Source of the DNA: Magnolia sinica
Taxonomy: Eukaryota > Streptophyta > Magnoliopsida > Magnoliales > Magnoliaceae
Length of the DNA: 64,000 bases
Assembly (NCBI RefSeq): GCF_029962835.1
Contig: NC_080575.1
Location: 62,289,493 to 62,353,492 of the forward strand
Direction: 5' to 3'
Every line of letters starts with the position of its first letter. The first letter of the stretch is position 1. Below are positions 10,542 through 22,685 of this stretch, in pieces. Below the pieces are notes generated by a model. That model did not search any database, was not told the DNA's origin, and saw nothing but the letters and a program-made list of their open reading frames with translations. A program made the position numbers and the translations under genes.

Positions 10542-11493
10542 GCAGACGATTTAGCCTAGCTGTATATCAAGGAGATTACAAGACTGCATGGAGTTCCTAA
10601 TGAGATTGTGTTGGATCGAGACACACGATTCTCGTCTATATTTTAGACTCGAATCCAAGAAGCAATGGGAGTACAACTGAAGTTCAGTACCGCGTTCTAC
10701 CCATAAACCGATGGGCAGACAGAACGAGTGAATCATATATTAGAAGATATGTTGTAAGCGTGTGTGCTTGATTTTAAGGACAGTTGGGATGACTGTCTCC
10801 CCTATGCCGAGTTTACTTATAACAACAGCTTCCAAAAGCTATGAAGCATTGTATAAGCGCCCATGTCGAGCACCACATTATTGGGCAGAAGTTGGCGAGA
10901 AGAGCTTGATTGACCCAGAACTAGCTTAGGCAACCTCAGAGAAGATCGACATTATTAGGCGTCGACTTCTTACAGCCCAGAGCAGAAAATAGAGTTACGT
11001 CGATACATGACAGCGACAGTTGGAATTTGAAGTTGGGGACCACGTATTCCAAAAAGTTTTCCCAATGAAGGGAGTCCTTCATTTTGGCAAGAAAGTGAAG
11101 CTTACGCCGAGATTCATTGGCCCATTCCAGATTCTAGACCGAGTGGTTATGGTAGCATACCGCCTTGCTTTGCCCACACAACTTGTAGGCATGCACAACG
11201 TATTTTATGTATCGATGCTAAAGAAATACGTTCCTAATCCTACTCATATTATCAAGTGGGAGTAGGTGCAGCTAAGTGAAGAGTTACCTATGTACTTCGA
11301 CCAACACGTATTCTAGATAGGAAGGAACAGGTGTTACGCAATAATATTATCCCGCTAGTGAAGGTATTGTAGACTCACCACACCGAAGAAGAGGCTACTT
11401 GGGAAATGGAAGCTGAAGTCCGTAAGAACTATCCTTAGATCCTCGAGGAGTACGAGAAGGTACTAATTTTGGAGATGAAATTTTTCTTTAGAT
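10542..11493 (+). pseudogene. Element B integrase C-terminal half and chromodomain
   Basis: Continues an integrase gene that element A interrupts. It starts at GCAGACGA, matching A's own internal sequence at about 6406, and reads on through DRDTRFSSIF, TDGQTERVNH, a gap after YNNSFQ, and the 11020-11265 frame (GDHVFQKVFPMKGVLHFGKK, KLTPRFIGPFQILDRV). Chromodomain remains (EEATWEMEAEV) lie near 11390-11440. It carries several stops and small deletions and is more decayed than A. The purine tract that should precede the LTR is mostly deleted: TTTAGAT directly joins the LTR at 11494. Confidence 0.88.
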
Positions 11494-12271
11494 TATAACG
11501 TCTCGAAAAAATCCGTACAAAGGCCCGAGTACCACCTCAGGCAGAAATCCCTTAGGATCATATCTTGGAGAAAATTAGGCGAATTTAGTTAAATACTAAA
11601 CTAAATAGGCGGTGGATTTAGCTTGAATCACTATCTATACAAATGACAAGACTTAAAACCATCAAAAACAATGACTCAACACTACTTAATAACCTAGGAG
11701 AAATCCCAAAAGCCTGTTGCTCTGGGGAGTACATTGAAACTCTGAATCGGACTTGGACCGCACGTCGAAAGTCCAATGACCGTGAAACTATAGGATTATG
11801 TTAGTTCTACTACCCCGGAAACCGAGCCCAAATAGTGTCCAGAAACGCACAACTTGAGCCCTAAGCAAAGTGTGTGAGAAACGCGAATATCCTTAGAAAA
11901 TGTATTGAAACTTAAGTAAATTGGGTCAATGGCTTGCAGGCAAAATTAAAGATTTCAGACTTTCAGTTTCTGACCGAACTTCACCCATTGATCACAGAAA
12001 TTTCCCTACACATATCAGTATACTTGTGGCCCTAATCGAGTGACAACGACTGTTGATCTGATACAGGTCCATCATGGTTGAGTGGCCTATCCAAACGCGC
12101 TGAAATCATAACCTGGCTTAGATCCATGGTCGGGGAACTTACCCTACGCTATAAGTGAGAAATAGACCTTCCTAAGAGCCCTGTTTGTTATAAACAGGAA
12201 CCCTTTGGCTGTAACCTAAGTATACCATGGCCCTGGGGTCATTGACATTAGTTCTAGGCCTATATAATGCC
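11494..12271 (+). repeat. Element B 3' LTR, left part
   Basis: Starts TATAACGTCTCG, the family LTR start with TG decayed to TA. It follows LTR A closely up to the TATA box (TATATAA, 12261-12267), where element C is inserted. ATGCC at 12267-12271 is the left copy of C's 5-bp target duplication; the LTR resumes after the second copy at 20340-20344. Confidence 0.9.
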
Positions 12272-14139
12272 TATTTCGACAAGAAAACAAAGACGTTTGA
12301 TTTGGGGGATTTATTTAATGATAACAAAGAAAGAATGAGAGAACAATGATCACATTTATTCTGAGTTCATTTACATCCTCGAATTCCCTTGATTCTGAAA
12401 ACAAAGTACAATCAATTAAAGCAACGAATGTAATAGAAGAAGTCTAATGACAATTTCGGCAGCATTTCGATGCTTTTTGATCACATCTCTAGGGGAGATG
12501 GGTTATGTGGGCTTGAAACCCTGATCTGACTGTTGAGATCAATTTCGATCATCTTTCCATTCATTCTTCCTTGATCTGACCATTGAGGTCAATTCCAATC
12601 ATCTTTCCATTCATTCTTCCTTGATCTGACCGTTGAGATCAATTCCTATAATCTTTCCATTCATTCTTCCTTGATCTGACCGTTGAGATCAATTCCTATC
12701 ATCCTTCTGTTCATTCTTCCTTGATCTGACCGTTGAGATCAATTTTGATCATCTTTCTGTTCATTCTTCATTGATCTGACCGTTGAGATTAGTTATGATC
12801 ATCTTTCCATTCATTCTTCCTTGATCTGACCGTTGAGATCAATTCCTATCATCCTTCTGTTCATTCTTCCTTGAAATGTGGAGCGATCCCTTGAAATGTG
12901 GAGTGACGATCATCCTTTGGGACAAAAACCATGCATCGGGGCAAGTCTCCTCACAAGGTGGCACATGGAGTTTCCTTTAAGACAACATAAGGCTTCCCTT
13001 AGGACAAGCTCCTCTTGATGTGGTGCATGGAGAATCCGTTAAAACAACATAAGGCTTGTCTTAGGACAGGCTCCTCTTGATGTGGCGCATGGAGTATCCA
13101 CATAAGGCTTGTCTTAGGACAAGCTCCACATAAAGTGGTGCATGAGATTTCTTTGCAAAAGTGATTGCAAAAGACTTTTTCTGCAAACTATATCCATTAG
13201 GACAACATAAGCCTAGTGTCTGGACAAGCTCCACACAAAGTGGTGCATGGAAATCCCTTTGCAAAAGTGGTTGCACAGGCTCGCGTAAAGGATTTCTTTT
13301 GCAAAAGTGGTTGTGCGGGCTCGCACAACGGACTTCTCTACAAACATGGTTGCACGGTCTCGCGCAACGGACTTCTCCAACCGTTTCTCTAAAGTGCTTT
13401 ATGCAGATAGGTGCAAGGATCTTTTCTCCAAAATGCTTTGCATGGATAGGCGCAAGGCCTCTTTTCATTGCGCGGGTTCGCGCAACCCAACTTTTCATTG
13501 CGCAGGTTCGCGCAAAGACTCTTTACCTTGCGCGGACATTGCTCCATAATGCTCTCTCTCTTGTCTTTCTTCCTGTTTGTCCTCCTCCCTTCTTGTCTTC
13601 CAACCTACAACAAACAACCACCCAAATGAGGCATGGGGAGGGGTATTTATAGGCATCCCTCTCTTACACAGTGGTGATCACCATCACTTCTCCCTTCACA
13701 TAATGTCCAACCTCCTCTCTTAAACAATGGTATCCACCAAGCTCTCCTTTAAATGGTGGTGTACAACCACTTCTTCCTTAATACAAGGCAATGCCCATCC
13801 ATTCTCTTTTTACCAAAATACCCCAGATCACTCACTTTTACCAAAATACCCAAAATATCCTTGGATACTGATTTTTACCAAAATACCCCCGAATACTGAT
13901 TTTTACTAAAATACCTCGGATACTAATTTTTACTAAAATACCCAAAATATCCAAAATACCCTTGGATACTGATTTTTACTAAAATACCCAAAATACCCCC
14001 AGATACTGATTTTTACCAAAATACCAAAAATACCCCCGGATACTGATTTTTACTAAAATACGGAGTGAGTGACCCTAGAAAAGATCCGCACCATGGAATT
14101 CTCTGACCACTGCAATGGAATATTTTTTGTGCCTCAACA
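12272..14139 (-). repeat. Element C 3' LTR (minus strand)
   Basis: On the minus strand it starts TGTTGAGGCA at 14139 and ends ...TTGTCGAAATA at 12272, where the other copy ends ACA. It matches 18556-20339 along its length. It is about 84 bp longer, largely because it holds seven rather than five copies of a 50-bp repeat. It also contains TTGCGC hairpins (13260-13540) and short A/T-rich repeats built on TTTTACCAAAATACCC (13810-14060). Confidence 0.9.
12521..12870. repeat. 50-bp tandem repeat, 7 copies
   Basis: Unit begins TTGATCTGACCGTTGAGATC and ends CATTCATTCTTCC. Copies start at 12521, 12571, 12621, 12671, 12721, 12771 and 12821, exactly 50 bases apart. The corresponding array in the other LTR of C (18806-19055) has five copies. 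Confidence 0.93.
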
Positions 14140-14229
14140 GATGCCCCCTCGATCCTTCTTTGATTGATTCATGAAATCAAATGGAGGATCGATCTTCTTC
14201 GACCAAAGAACTGAATGAACTGCAATTGA

Positions 14230-14482
14230 AGGATGACTGGATGATCATGCTTGCATGGAAGACTGGATGATCACACTCAAACGAAAGAGTGAATGATTGC
14301 GTTCGAACAGAAGACTGGAATGCTTGCGTTCGAATAGAAGGCTTGAATGATCGCACTTGAAAAGAAGACTTGAATGATTGCATTTGAACAGAAGACTTGA
14401 ATGATCGCGTTTGAACGGAAGACTTAAATGATCGTGCTTGAATGGATGATTTAAATGATGCGCTCAAACGGAAGACTTGAAT
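14230..14482. repeat. 27-bp tandem repeats, about nine copies
   Basis: Imperfect units of the form GAAGACTTGAATGATCGC-NTTTGAACA, clearest at 14342-14422 where unit starts are 27 bases apart. Because 27 is divisible by three, one minus-strand frame (14177-14503) stays open and gives a nine-residue periodic peptide (SFKSSVQTR-like). No known protein is recognised, and I read the open frame as a by-product of the repeat. Confidence 0.8.
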
Positions 14483-15689
14483 GCCCCCAGCCAGTAGTGT
14501 CAAGCGGATATTTCACTAGAGAGGATAAAATTCTCTTTTCATCGAAACACGTCACTACAACAGCTATGACGACTTCGTCTTTGAGCAATTTGATCAGAGA
14601 ACTATCTTTCAACACCATTGCTGCTGCAATGGTCTCTTTGATCAACTCTAGCAACTCTTTCCTTCAATTCCGTGTCTAGAGGGTTGTTCTTTAATGCTGC
14701 TCATGCCGCAACAACTTTTTCGATTGTTTCCTTTATTCATGATCTGCATAACCCAAGCTTTTGAATGATAGTCTTTCCTGCCAAATTAATTAGAATTAGT
14801 ATCTCAATACATTATAATTTTTAATTTAGCTTTATAAAGCATTGATAATTTTTTGAAATATATTAAAAACTTCTCCTCTCTTTTTTAGGTTGATTGTGAT
14901 ATTTACAATATGATAATGATTTAATCATTTCATCTTTGTGATTGTCATCGTGCTTCGCATTGCATTTATTGCATTCTTTGCATTCGTTACTTGTGCTTTC
15001 GGAAACGTCATTTTTGACTCAAAAGGTTCAACCACTGAGTCTTTTTGCTGAGTTTTTTTCTTAGCTTATGCTCCTTGGCATAGACTTTTCCTTATATCTA
15101 TGCTAATTCGCATTGGGCCATATAACCGGACCATGCTTCATAATTCTTGGCATATGAATTCCTCCGCCGCACATAAGAGATTATTAAAAGACTAAGGCAT
15201 GGATTACTTTGAAGACATAGATCCTGCCCCCTTTCCAGGTCAACTTTGCATAAAGATTTCTTCAGAAGATAATATTTCTGAAGTGAAGCCCGCTGATACC
15301 TTTGAAGGATGGATAATCTTGAAGATTTGAACTTTTGAGTAGATAATTGTCAATATCTTGAAGGCATTTGTTGATGCTGCAATTTGAACCTGATTCAAGA
15401 GAAACGCATTTTTTGCATGTTTACTCACCATTTAAAATTTTCATCAGGCAATTGCATATTTGAGCATATCTAAATTGAAATATGTATCTGCAGCATTTTG
15501 AATGTTACACAGTTTATGCTTTTGAGCAGTGGAGCTAGTGTACTTTTGACTGACCATACTTTAACTGTACAAGACTGAACTTGTCATGACTTAACTAGGC
15601 TTAACTTGACTCGACTCGACTAGACACAACTTGACTGGACGAGACTTGGGCTCAAAGAGCAATTATACTTTACTGCCGATTTTGGGCTA

Positions 15690-15780
15690 GGCTCAAAGAG
15701 CAATGGCTCAAGAGAGTAGGGCTCAAGGAGCAATGGCTCAAGAGAGCAGGGCTCAAGGAGCAATGGCTCAAGAGAGCATA
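15690..15780. repeat. 30-bp tandem repeat, about three copies
   Basis: GGCTCAAGGAGCAATGGCTC followed by AAGAGAGCAG repeats with 30-base spacing (unit starts at 15721 and 15751, plus a partial upstream copy). It lies in the non-coding internal region of element C. No function is evident. Confidence 0.8.
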
Positions 15781-16585
15781 CATAGATTTTATCTTCACCC
15801 GCAACGTCGGACCCATTCGCAGGAGGGTATTTTCCTTCGTTCCCCTTGACGCTGTCGGAAAGCTATACAAGCGGTATGGGTGTTATACATGACTAGTCGT
15901 TAAGGACTTCTTGGCCTTTTAGGGCTTTAAGTCACTAGCTTCATCTGCAGCCTGCATGAGTATGCATATGATGGCCTTCACGAGCTTTTTAGGGCCACTG
16001 GCTTCTCATTATTGCCCAAATGGTGATAATGATGGGTCTTATGCATAGTTGGCCGTGTAGGCTTAGTTGGTCTGCCTTAAATGATGACCTTTCATCGCTG
16101 TTGTCAACTTTATGTGTGGTTGGCCATATAATTTTATTCCACTTATACGTGCGATTGATGATGACAGCGATAGTTGCTAATTTTGGTGATGACCATTAAT
16201 ACTTGGCGAATTTAACAAAAATCATCGGCGTGTGGCGATATAATTATCATCACTGTGCTCAATCTTAATATGCCTGATATGCTTGAGAAGCTTTGCTTGA
16301 AAATTTGTGCCCTTTTTATTCATTCACATGAAAAGGAATACATGACTTTATCTTTTGTAGTCATTTCATCTTCCTACTTGTCATGCCACCTTTTGATTAG
16401 GAAGTATTATTCTGATAATCTTTGTAATCAAAATCACGATGTCGCGATCTTTAACAAGTATGCTGATGCCACATCACCTCATACCGATCATCCGAAATTA
16501 GTATTGCCCCCAGTCGTCGAACTAATCAGGCGTGTGTATTCTTATTTCTTCTTGCACATAAGCATGACGAACCATCAAGAGATCA

Positions 16586-17560
16586 TCAATATTTTGGAAT
16601 CGCCAATCTTTTCTTTCCGTCATATTCTTCCATCACAATTTCTTCTCTATTGATCATCTTTTGCAGCTTTTTCATGAGGGCATTACAATTTTCTGTATGA
16701 TGCCCAAATGTACAGTGATATTGACAGTAATCCATTCCTCTTATATTCCCAATCTCTTCGAGGTGTTTCAGCTGAGGTAAATCGATACTCTTCATAGTCA
16801 ACAATTGTTTCAGCATAGGAAGTATGTCTTTTCTTGCAAACAAATACTTCATATGGTCTTTATTTCGCCTTGTCCTTTTATATGTCATTATAATCACACG
16901 ACCAATTATATCTTCTTCATTGCTATTTCTTCCGACATCCTGATAATCTTCTTTAGTTTCTTCTTTCTAAGTGATGTGGGTTGATATTAACTGAAAAGTA
17001 GACACTCTTCCAATCATCTTTTCAAGAGCATAAGCCTTCGTAGCAAGATCACGAAAGGTTTTCCAATTTTTACTAATCAGGTGGCTTGCCAATTCTGGTC
17101 TCATACCTTCTAAACATAGTTCCACTTTTTCTGATTCCCGCAGAGGATGTTCACATGATACTGCCAAGTCCTTTCATCGACCGATGAATTCTTTGACTGA
17201 TTCATTTTCTTTTTGGCGAATAGAGGCCAGTTTGGTCAAACTAACTTTTTGGTCCGAAGAGAAAATTTTGACATAAAAGCATCCTGCATCTGTTCCCAAG
17301 TATGAATAGATCCTAGGATTAAACCTAAATACCATCGGAAAGCTCTTCTTGTTAGAGAAGATCCGAATAATCACAGATAAAATTGAAGAATTCTAGAGAA
17401 ACTTCTCATCTTTGCTATGAAATGCATTATATGCTCTTCTGGTGATCCGTTCCCGTTAAATTTCTGAAAGTCTGGGTGTTTGAAATTGGTGGGAAATGGC
17501 ATATCTTCTATTTCAGGAGCAAACGGTGTCTAATATCAAAACCTTTTATTCTGACTTCGT
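16586..17560 (-). pseudogene. gag: Element C gag (Tat-lineage type), broken
   Basis: Minus-strand gag remains. From about 17560 downward the frames read GNGSPEEHIMHFIAKMRSFS, then FRFNPRIYSYLG/IHTWEQMQDAF-type gag core, LASIRQKENESVKEFIGR (to 17174), LCLEGMRPELASHLISKNWK (16967-17167), and a terminal segment (16586-16897) with the knuckle CQYHCTFGHHTENC. That C-x-x-H-x4-GH-x-T-x-x-C style, a Tyr/Phe-His version of the zinc knuckle, is typical of Tat/Ogre-type gag. Several frameshifts and stops interrupt it. It is the only retroviral-type gene recognised in element C. Confidence 0.8.
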
Positions 17561-18536
17561 TCATTCTCTAGATGAATAGATTCGATAACCAACTGTCGAA
17601 TTTCTTCCTGTGTTATATTCTGAGTAATATTAGGCATCGGCTCTTGAAATCTAACCGCTTGTGGTTGTGGCCTTTCTACTTATGGTTCAATGTTGTTCAC
17701 GACAGTCACTGTCGGAATATTAGGGACTTCTTCAGCCACATGCTCATCTTGCGAAAACTGATCAGGCTGATTAATATCTGTCGACAAGCTTTCTGTTTCT
17801 TTATACTTTGATTGTTTTGATATTAAAGGAGGAAGCGAGCGTCACGCTGCTGACGCTGTTGAAGAAGATGAACTATTATTTGATTTGAAACCAGCGTACT
17901 ATCGCTTCAAAGGACTAGCTGACTCAAATTATGGCATTCTTAATGCATGAGTTTGCTTGAAATCTTTTACAGGAGGTGTTGTGAGTGAACATTTGCTGGT
18001 CATGGTCGCCTTCCCTTTATTTTTCTGAACTCGTAATGATTCTGTGGAAGATGTCTTTACAATTATAGTTAACGATATCGGAAGACCTTTTGGAGTGATA
18101 GGCCTTTCTGTTTGTCTTGAATGAGATGATTATATAACCAAAGCAGGATTGTGTCTCATGACACTTCGCATAATCGACCCAGTACTTGGCGAGATGATGC
18201 TTCTTGCGGAAGTAGATCGAACTTTTCATCTTTTGGATGTTATTATCCTCCATCCTCCATCATTTTGTTGAGCAACTGGCGAAACAGAGATCATTCCATC
18301 CATTACAAGAAATTCTCCACTCTTGATCACAGCAAACTTTGCTTTCTTTGATGCTTTCTACTTACCTAGGGTCAAAATATAAAATCGGAATTAGCATCTA
18401 AGTGATAAAACATTCTATCTCAGAGATGAAGGGGAGGATGTTCCCAATAAGAGTCATCATTTTGGAATCTATACAGATGCCAAAAAGTGATAAATGTTCT
18501 TGGAATATTTTCTAAGTGACCATCGAATAATAAATC
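17561..18536 (-). other. Element C leader between PBS and gag
   Basis: About 1 kb on the minus strand from the primer-binding site to the first legible gag sequence. Short open frames on both strands show no family resemblance. It may include the decayed gag N-terminus. Nothing else was recognised. Confidence 0.5.
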
Positions 18537-18554
18537 CCCAGTAGAGTCGCCATT
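18537..18554 (-). promoter_or_regulatory. Primer-binding site, tRNA-Arg type
   Basis: On the minus strand TGGCGACTCTACTGGGGA follows the 5' LTR of C within two bases. Its complement ends CCAGTAGAGTCGCCA, matching the 3' end of a plant arginine tRNA (acceptor stem GACTC/GAGTC, then G and CCA) with one or two changes. Arg-tRNA priming is typical of Ogre/Tat elements, which agrees with the gag type and fixes C's orientation. Confidence 0.8.
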
Positions 18555-18555
18555 T

Positions 18556-20339
18556 TGTTTCGACAAGAAAACAAAGGCGTTTGATTCGGGGGATTTATTC
18601 AATGATAACAAAGAAAGAATGAGAGAACAATGATCACATGTATTCTGAGTTCATTTACATCCTCAGATTCCCTTGATTCTGAAAACAAAGTACAATCAAT
18701 CAAAGCAACGAATGTAATAGAAGACAGGCTAATGGCAATTTCGGCAGCATTTCGATGCTTTTTGATCACATCTCTAGGGGAGATGGATTGTGTGGGCTTG
18801 AAACCCTGATCTGACCGTTGAGATCAATTCCGATCATCTTTCCATTCATTCTTCCTTGATCTGACCATTGAGATCAATTCTTATCATCCTTCTGTTCATT
18901 CTTCCTTGATCTGACCGTTGAGATCAATTCCGATCATCTTTCTGTTCATTCTTCCTTGATCTGACCGTTGAGATCAATTCTGATCATCTTTCCATTCATT
19001 CTTCCTTGATCTGGCCGTTGAGATCAATTCCTATCATCCTTCTGTTCATTCTTCCTTGAAATGTGGAGCGATCCCTTTAAATGTAGAGTGATGATCATCC
19101 TTCGGGACAAAAACCATGCATCAGGGCAAGTCTCCTCATAAGGTGGTGCATGGAGTTTCCTTTAAGACAACATAAGGCTTCCCTTAGGACAAGCTCCTCT
19201 TAATGTGGTGCATGGAGTATCCATTAAGACAACATAAGGCTTGTCTTAGGACAAGCTCCTCTTGATGTGCGCATGGAGTATCCGTTAAGACAAGATAAGG
19301 CTTATCTTAGGACAAGCTCCACACAAAGTGGCGCTTGGGATTTCTTTGCAAAAGTGATTACAAAAGACTTTTTCTGCAAACTACAACCATTAGGACAACA
19401 TAAGCTTAGCGTCTGGACAAGCTCCACACAAAGTGGCGCGTGGAAATTCCTTTGTAAAAGTGGTTGTGTGGGCTTGCGCAAAGGATTTCTTTTGCAAAAG
19501 TGGTTGCGCGGGCTCGCGCAACGGACTTCTCTGCAAACATGGTTGCGCGGTCTCGCACAACGGACTTCTCTAAGCTTTTCTCCAAAGTGCTTTGCGCAGA
19601 TAGGCGCAAGGGTCTTTTCTCCAAAACGCTTTGTGTGGATAGGCACAAGGCCTCTTTTCATTGTGCAGGTTCGCGCAACCCAACTTTTCATTACGCAGGT
19701 TCGTGCAAAGACTCTTTACCTTGCGCGGACAATGCTCCACAATGCTCTGTCTTATCTTTCTTCCTGCTTGTCCTCCTTCCTTCTTGTCTTCCAACTCACA
19801 ACAACTAACCACCCAAATGAGGCATGGGGAGGGGTATTTATAGGCATCCCTCTCTTATATAGTTGTGATCACCACCACTTCTCCCTTTACATAATGTCCA
19901 ACCTCCTCTCTTAAACAATGGTGTCCACCAAGCTATCCTTTAAATGGTGGTGTATAACCACTTCTTCCTTAATACAAGGCAATGTCCATCCATTCTGTTT
20001 TTACCAAAATACCCCAGATCGCTCACTTTTACCAAAATACCTAAAATACCCCTGGATACTGTTTTTACCAAAATACCCAAAATACCCCCGGATACTGATT
20101 TTTACTAAAATACCCTAAATACTGCCGGATACTAATTTTTACTAAAATACCCAAAATACCCCCAGATATTGATTTGTACTAAAATACCTAAAATACCCCC
20201 GGATACTGATTTTTACCAAAATACCCAAAATACCCCCGGATATTAATTTTTACCAAAATATGAAGTGAGTGACCCTGGGAAAGATCCGCACCATAGAATT
20301 CTCTGACCACTGCAATGGAATATTTTTTATGCCTCAACA
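18556..20339 (-). repeat. Element C 5' LTR (minus strand)
   Basis: Reads TGTTGAGGCA at 20339 to CGAAACA at 18556 on the minus strand, with perfect TG...CA ends. It holds five 50-bp repeats (18806-19055) and hairpin units with TTGCGC/GCGCAA arms (19440-19730). ATGCC at 20340-20344 after it matches ATGCC at 12267-12271 before the other LTR, the target duplication of the C insertion. Confidence 0.92.
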
Positions 20340-20344
20340 ATGCC

Positions 20345-22685
20345 CTTAAATCACCCCATTCCTATTTCATACAAATTTCTCTAACCCTAGGAGAGAGAAG
20401 TGAGAAAAAAAGAGAAAAGTGTGAGGGAAAGAAGAGAGATCCTTGGAGTTTGTTGCAGTGATTCGTTCTTGCTACTCTACGCACTGAATCGCCTTTACAC
20501 CTAGCTAACCGATCCATTTCAACTACAATTTGGGTAAGAAATCCTAACCCTAATATTGATTTAGGGATCCAAATAGCGTAAACGACGAAATAGCTAACCT
20601 ATTTCAATGTTTAGGTACTTGTTGTTTTGTATTGGGGACGTAGGATTCGAACTGAGTTTGAAACGAGTAATCCGACGAAAGGTACGGATTATAAACGTTT
20701 AGGTTATGGTTTTCAAGGCTTTCAATGTCAGCAATGATTTATTTCTGACTTGATTGCTACCATATGATCTTAGTTACAACGTTTTCAATATACTATACAT
20801 GTGTGAACAATGTAGAATATAAGGTGCATTCCATGTGTTTGTTCAAATGTTTGATTGAATGTGAAATTGTGATTTATGCATGCTATGATTTCTAAACTAA
20901 GGTTGATGTTTAGCGTATGCTTTTTAACCTAAATTGTGTAAGGTTTTACTATAGTTCTTGTGGTAACTAATTTAGTCTATGTATTTACTAAGGAGTAGTC
21001 TAAGTGTTTGATAAAATGTCTAAATGAGAAATTGTTGATGAATTGTGTTTAATAAGGGTATTGAGATAAGATTCTCAATTACCTTATCTATATGTATAGT
21101 TTCCTTCATGTAATCATAATTTCAATTACACAATTTATGGATGAAATGCAAATATTGGGTAACATGTTCAATGTGTTTGACAAAATGCTCAAATGAGAAT
21201 TGTATTTGAATTATTTATTAATTGTTGTTATGATTATCACATGTGTTCTGCCTACTACACTTGAGTAGGATTGGGGCCATACCTTGGCACAGGCAATCGG
21301 TAATAATTCAAGTTGAGTGGTGGAATTAGACTCACCACCCTTGTTACATTCGGTGAATCCGAGTCGTACGACGATTATCGACAGTGGTTAGACCACATGG
21401 AGTGCTTCTGTGCTCCATGTCAATTAATTCAGCATGCGCTCGTACCAATCGCGCTTATCCAATAAAACCAATTAGCCTTTTGTGTGTTTACCATGTATGG
21501 AAATCACCGCTTGAATCTAAGGTACCACTTACCAATGTAAGACCCATTTCACTATGGTACTATAATCTGCTAAGACTCATGAGCCGGGCATGATGGTATG
21601 AGACACCGTAGTCGAGCTGTCGGCCTACGCTGAGGTAACGAGCCTCTCCGTAATGACCAGTGAGCAACCCAAACTCGTGAGCCAAATACGGTGGTATGGG
21701 ACACTGTATTCGAGCTGTTGGCCTGCGCTGAGGTGACGAGCCTCCCCGTAGTGACTTCGAGTATAAACTCTTGAACTTGCTCATCCACTGTTCTTTATTA
21801 AGGGGTGATGCCCAACAACTTGCATATTGTTTGTGGTTAACTTGGGTTGACGACCCTAGATGGATCCTTTGTTTTGGGTAAATGATTTAAAGGGAGGTAC
21901 CTTAGCTTTCTAAATTTGCTATATGAATAAGCCTAATTAAGAACCCGGTTAATACGACCATGCACCGCATTGCATGTGCCTTTGTAGATAAAGGGCACAA
22001 TGAAGGAGTTTATCATGCGCGAATGGCTGATGTTGTCGCTTGTGAGGGAGCTTCGTGCAAGTGCATGCATCATTACAGCATATCATCCCTGTATTAACAA
22101 GAGTACTTAGGATATGATTGTTGTATTGCTTTATCATTATTGTTTAACTGAATTGATAATATGTTAACCTGTGCCTTAAAGTATTACTGAGTTGATCACT
22201 CACTCCTGCTCTGGGACGGTGTTTTAGAACACCAACCAGACTCTATTGTAGATGCAGGTGATGACGGAGTCTATACATCTGAGATGGACTTCTTTGACGA
22301 GGAGTTCTCCTATGTACAGTTATCAGGCGGGTCTACGTAGACCCTGCGCTAATCGACGGGATCACAGGAATTATATGGATTAGTCGGACATTCACATTTT
22401 GACATTTTGTATATTTTAAACCAATACATGTATAAATTTCAACTCGGTTATATGATCATACTCCAGAGGTTGTTGAACCCTTGTTTGTTCAGATTTATAT
22501 GTGTTTCAGTCTTCCGCTTGAATTTAATTATATCTGGAGTATGATATGCTATTTTAGTATAATTCCTCTCATGTTTAATGCACTAATATGGACAACATTT
22601 AAACATCATTATCTATGTTCCATAAGTAATGCATTGAATCTCGGGAGTTGAGCTTTGCTCGACCCTCAAAATTCGGGGCGTTAAA
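20345..22685 (+). repeat. Element B 3' LTR, right part
   Basis: Resumes the family LTR after the C insertion: the GA-rich leader, hairpin units at about 21624-21652 and 21721-21755, and an end at GGGGCGTTAAA, where A has GGGCGTTACA. Together with 11494-12271 the LTR is about 3.1 kb, close to LTR A. No internal sequence follows, so this is B's 3' LTR and its right flank begins near 22686. Confidence 0.88.

Larger units (their letters stand above)
14140..16585 (-). other. Element C internal region downstream of gag, non-coding
   Basis: On the minus strand this is the 2.4 kb between gag and the 3' LTR, where pol should be. No protease, reverse transcriptase, RNase H or integrase motif is legible in any frame. 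It ends in the polypurine tract GAGGGGGCATC beside the LTR (14150-14140). It contains a 27-bp repeat array (14230-14482) and a 30-bp array (about 15690-15780). Absence of pol suggests a non-autonomous element mobilised by a relative. Confidence 0.7.

Noticed and set aside
12500..12870. CRISPR-like regular repeats
   Set aside because: The 50-bp units are head-to-tail tandem repeats without unique spacers, inside a plant LTR.
13061..13652. Overlapping open frames on both strands (13061-13652, and the matching 19267-19914)
   Set aside because: They lie wholly inside the LTRs of element C and come from its GC-rich hairpin repeats; no protein family resemblance.
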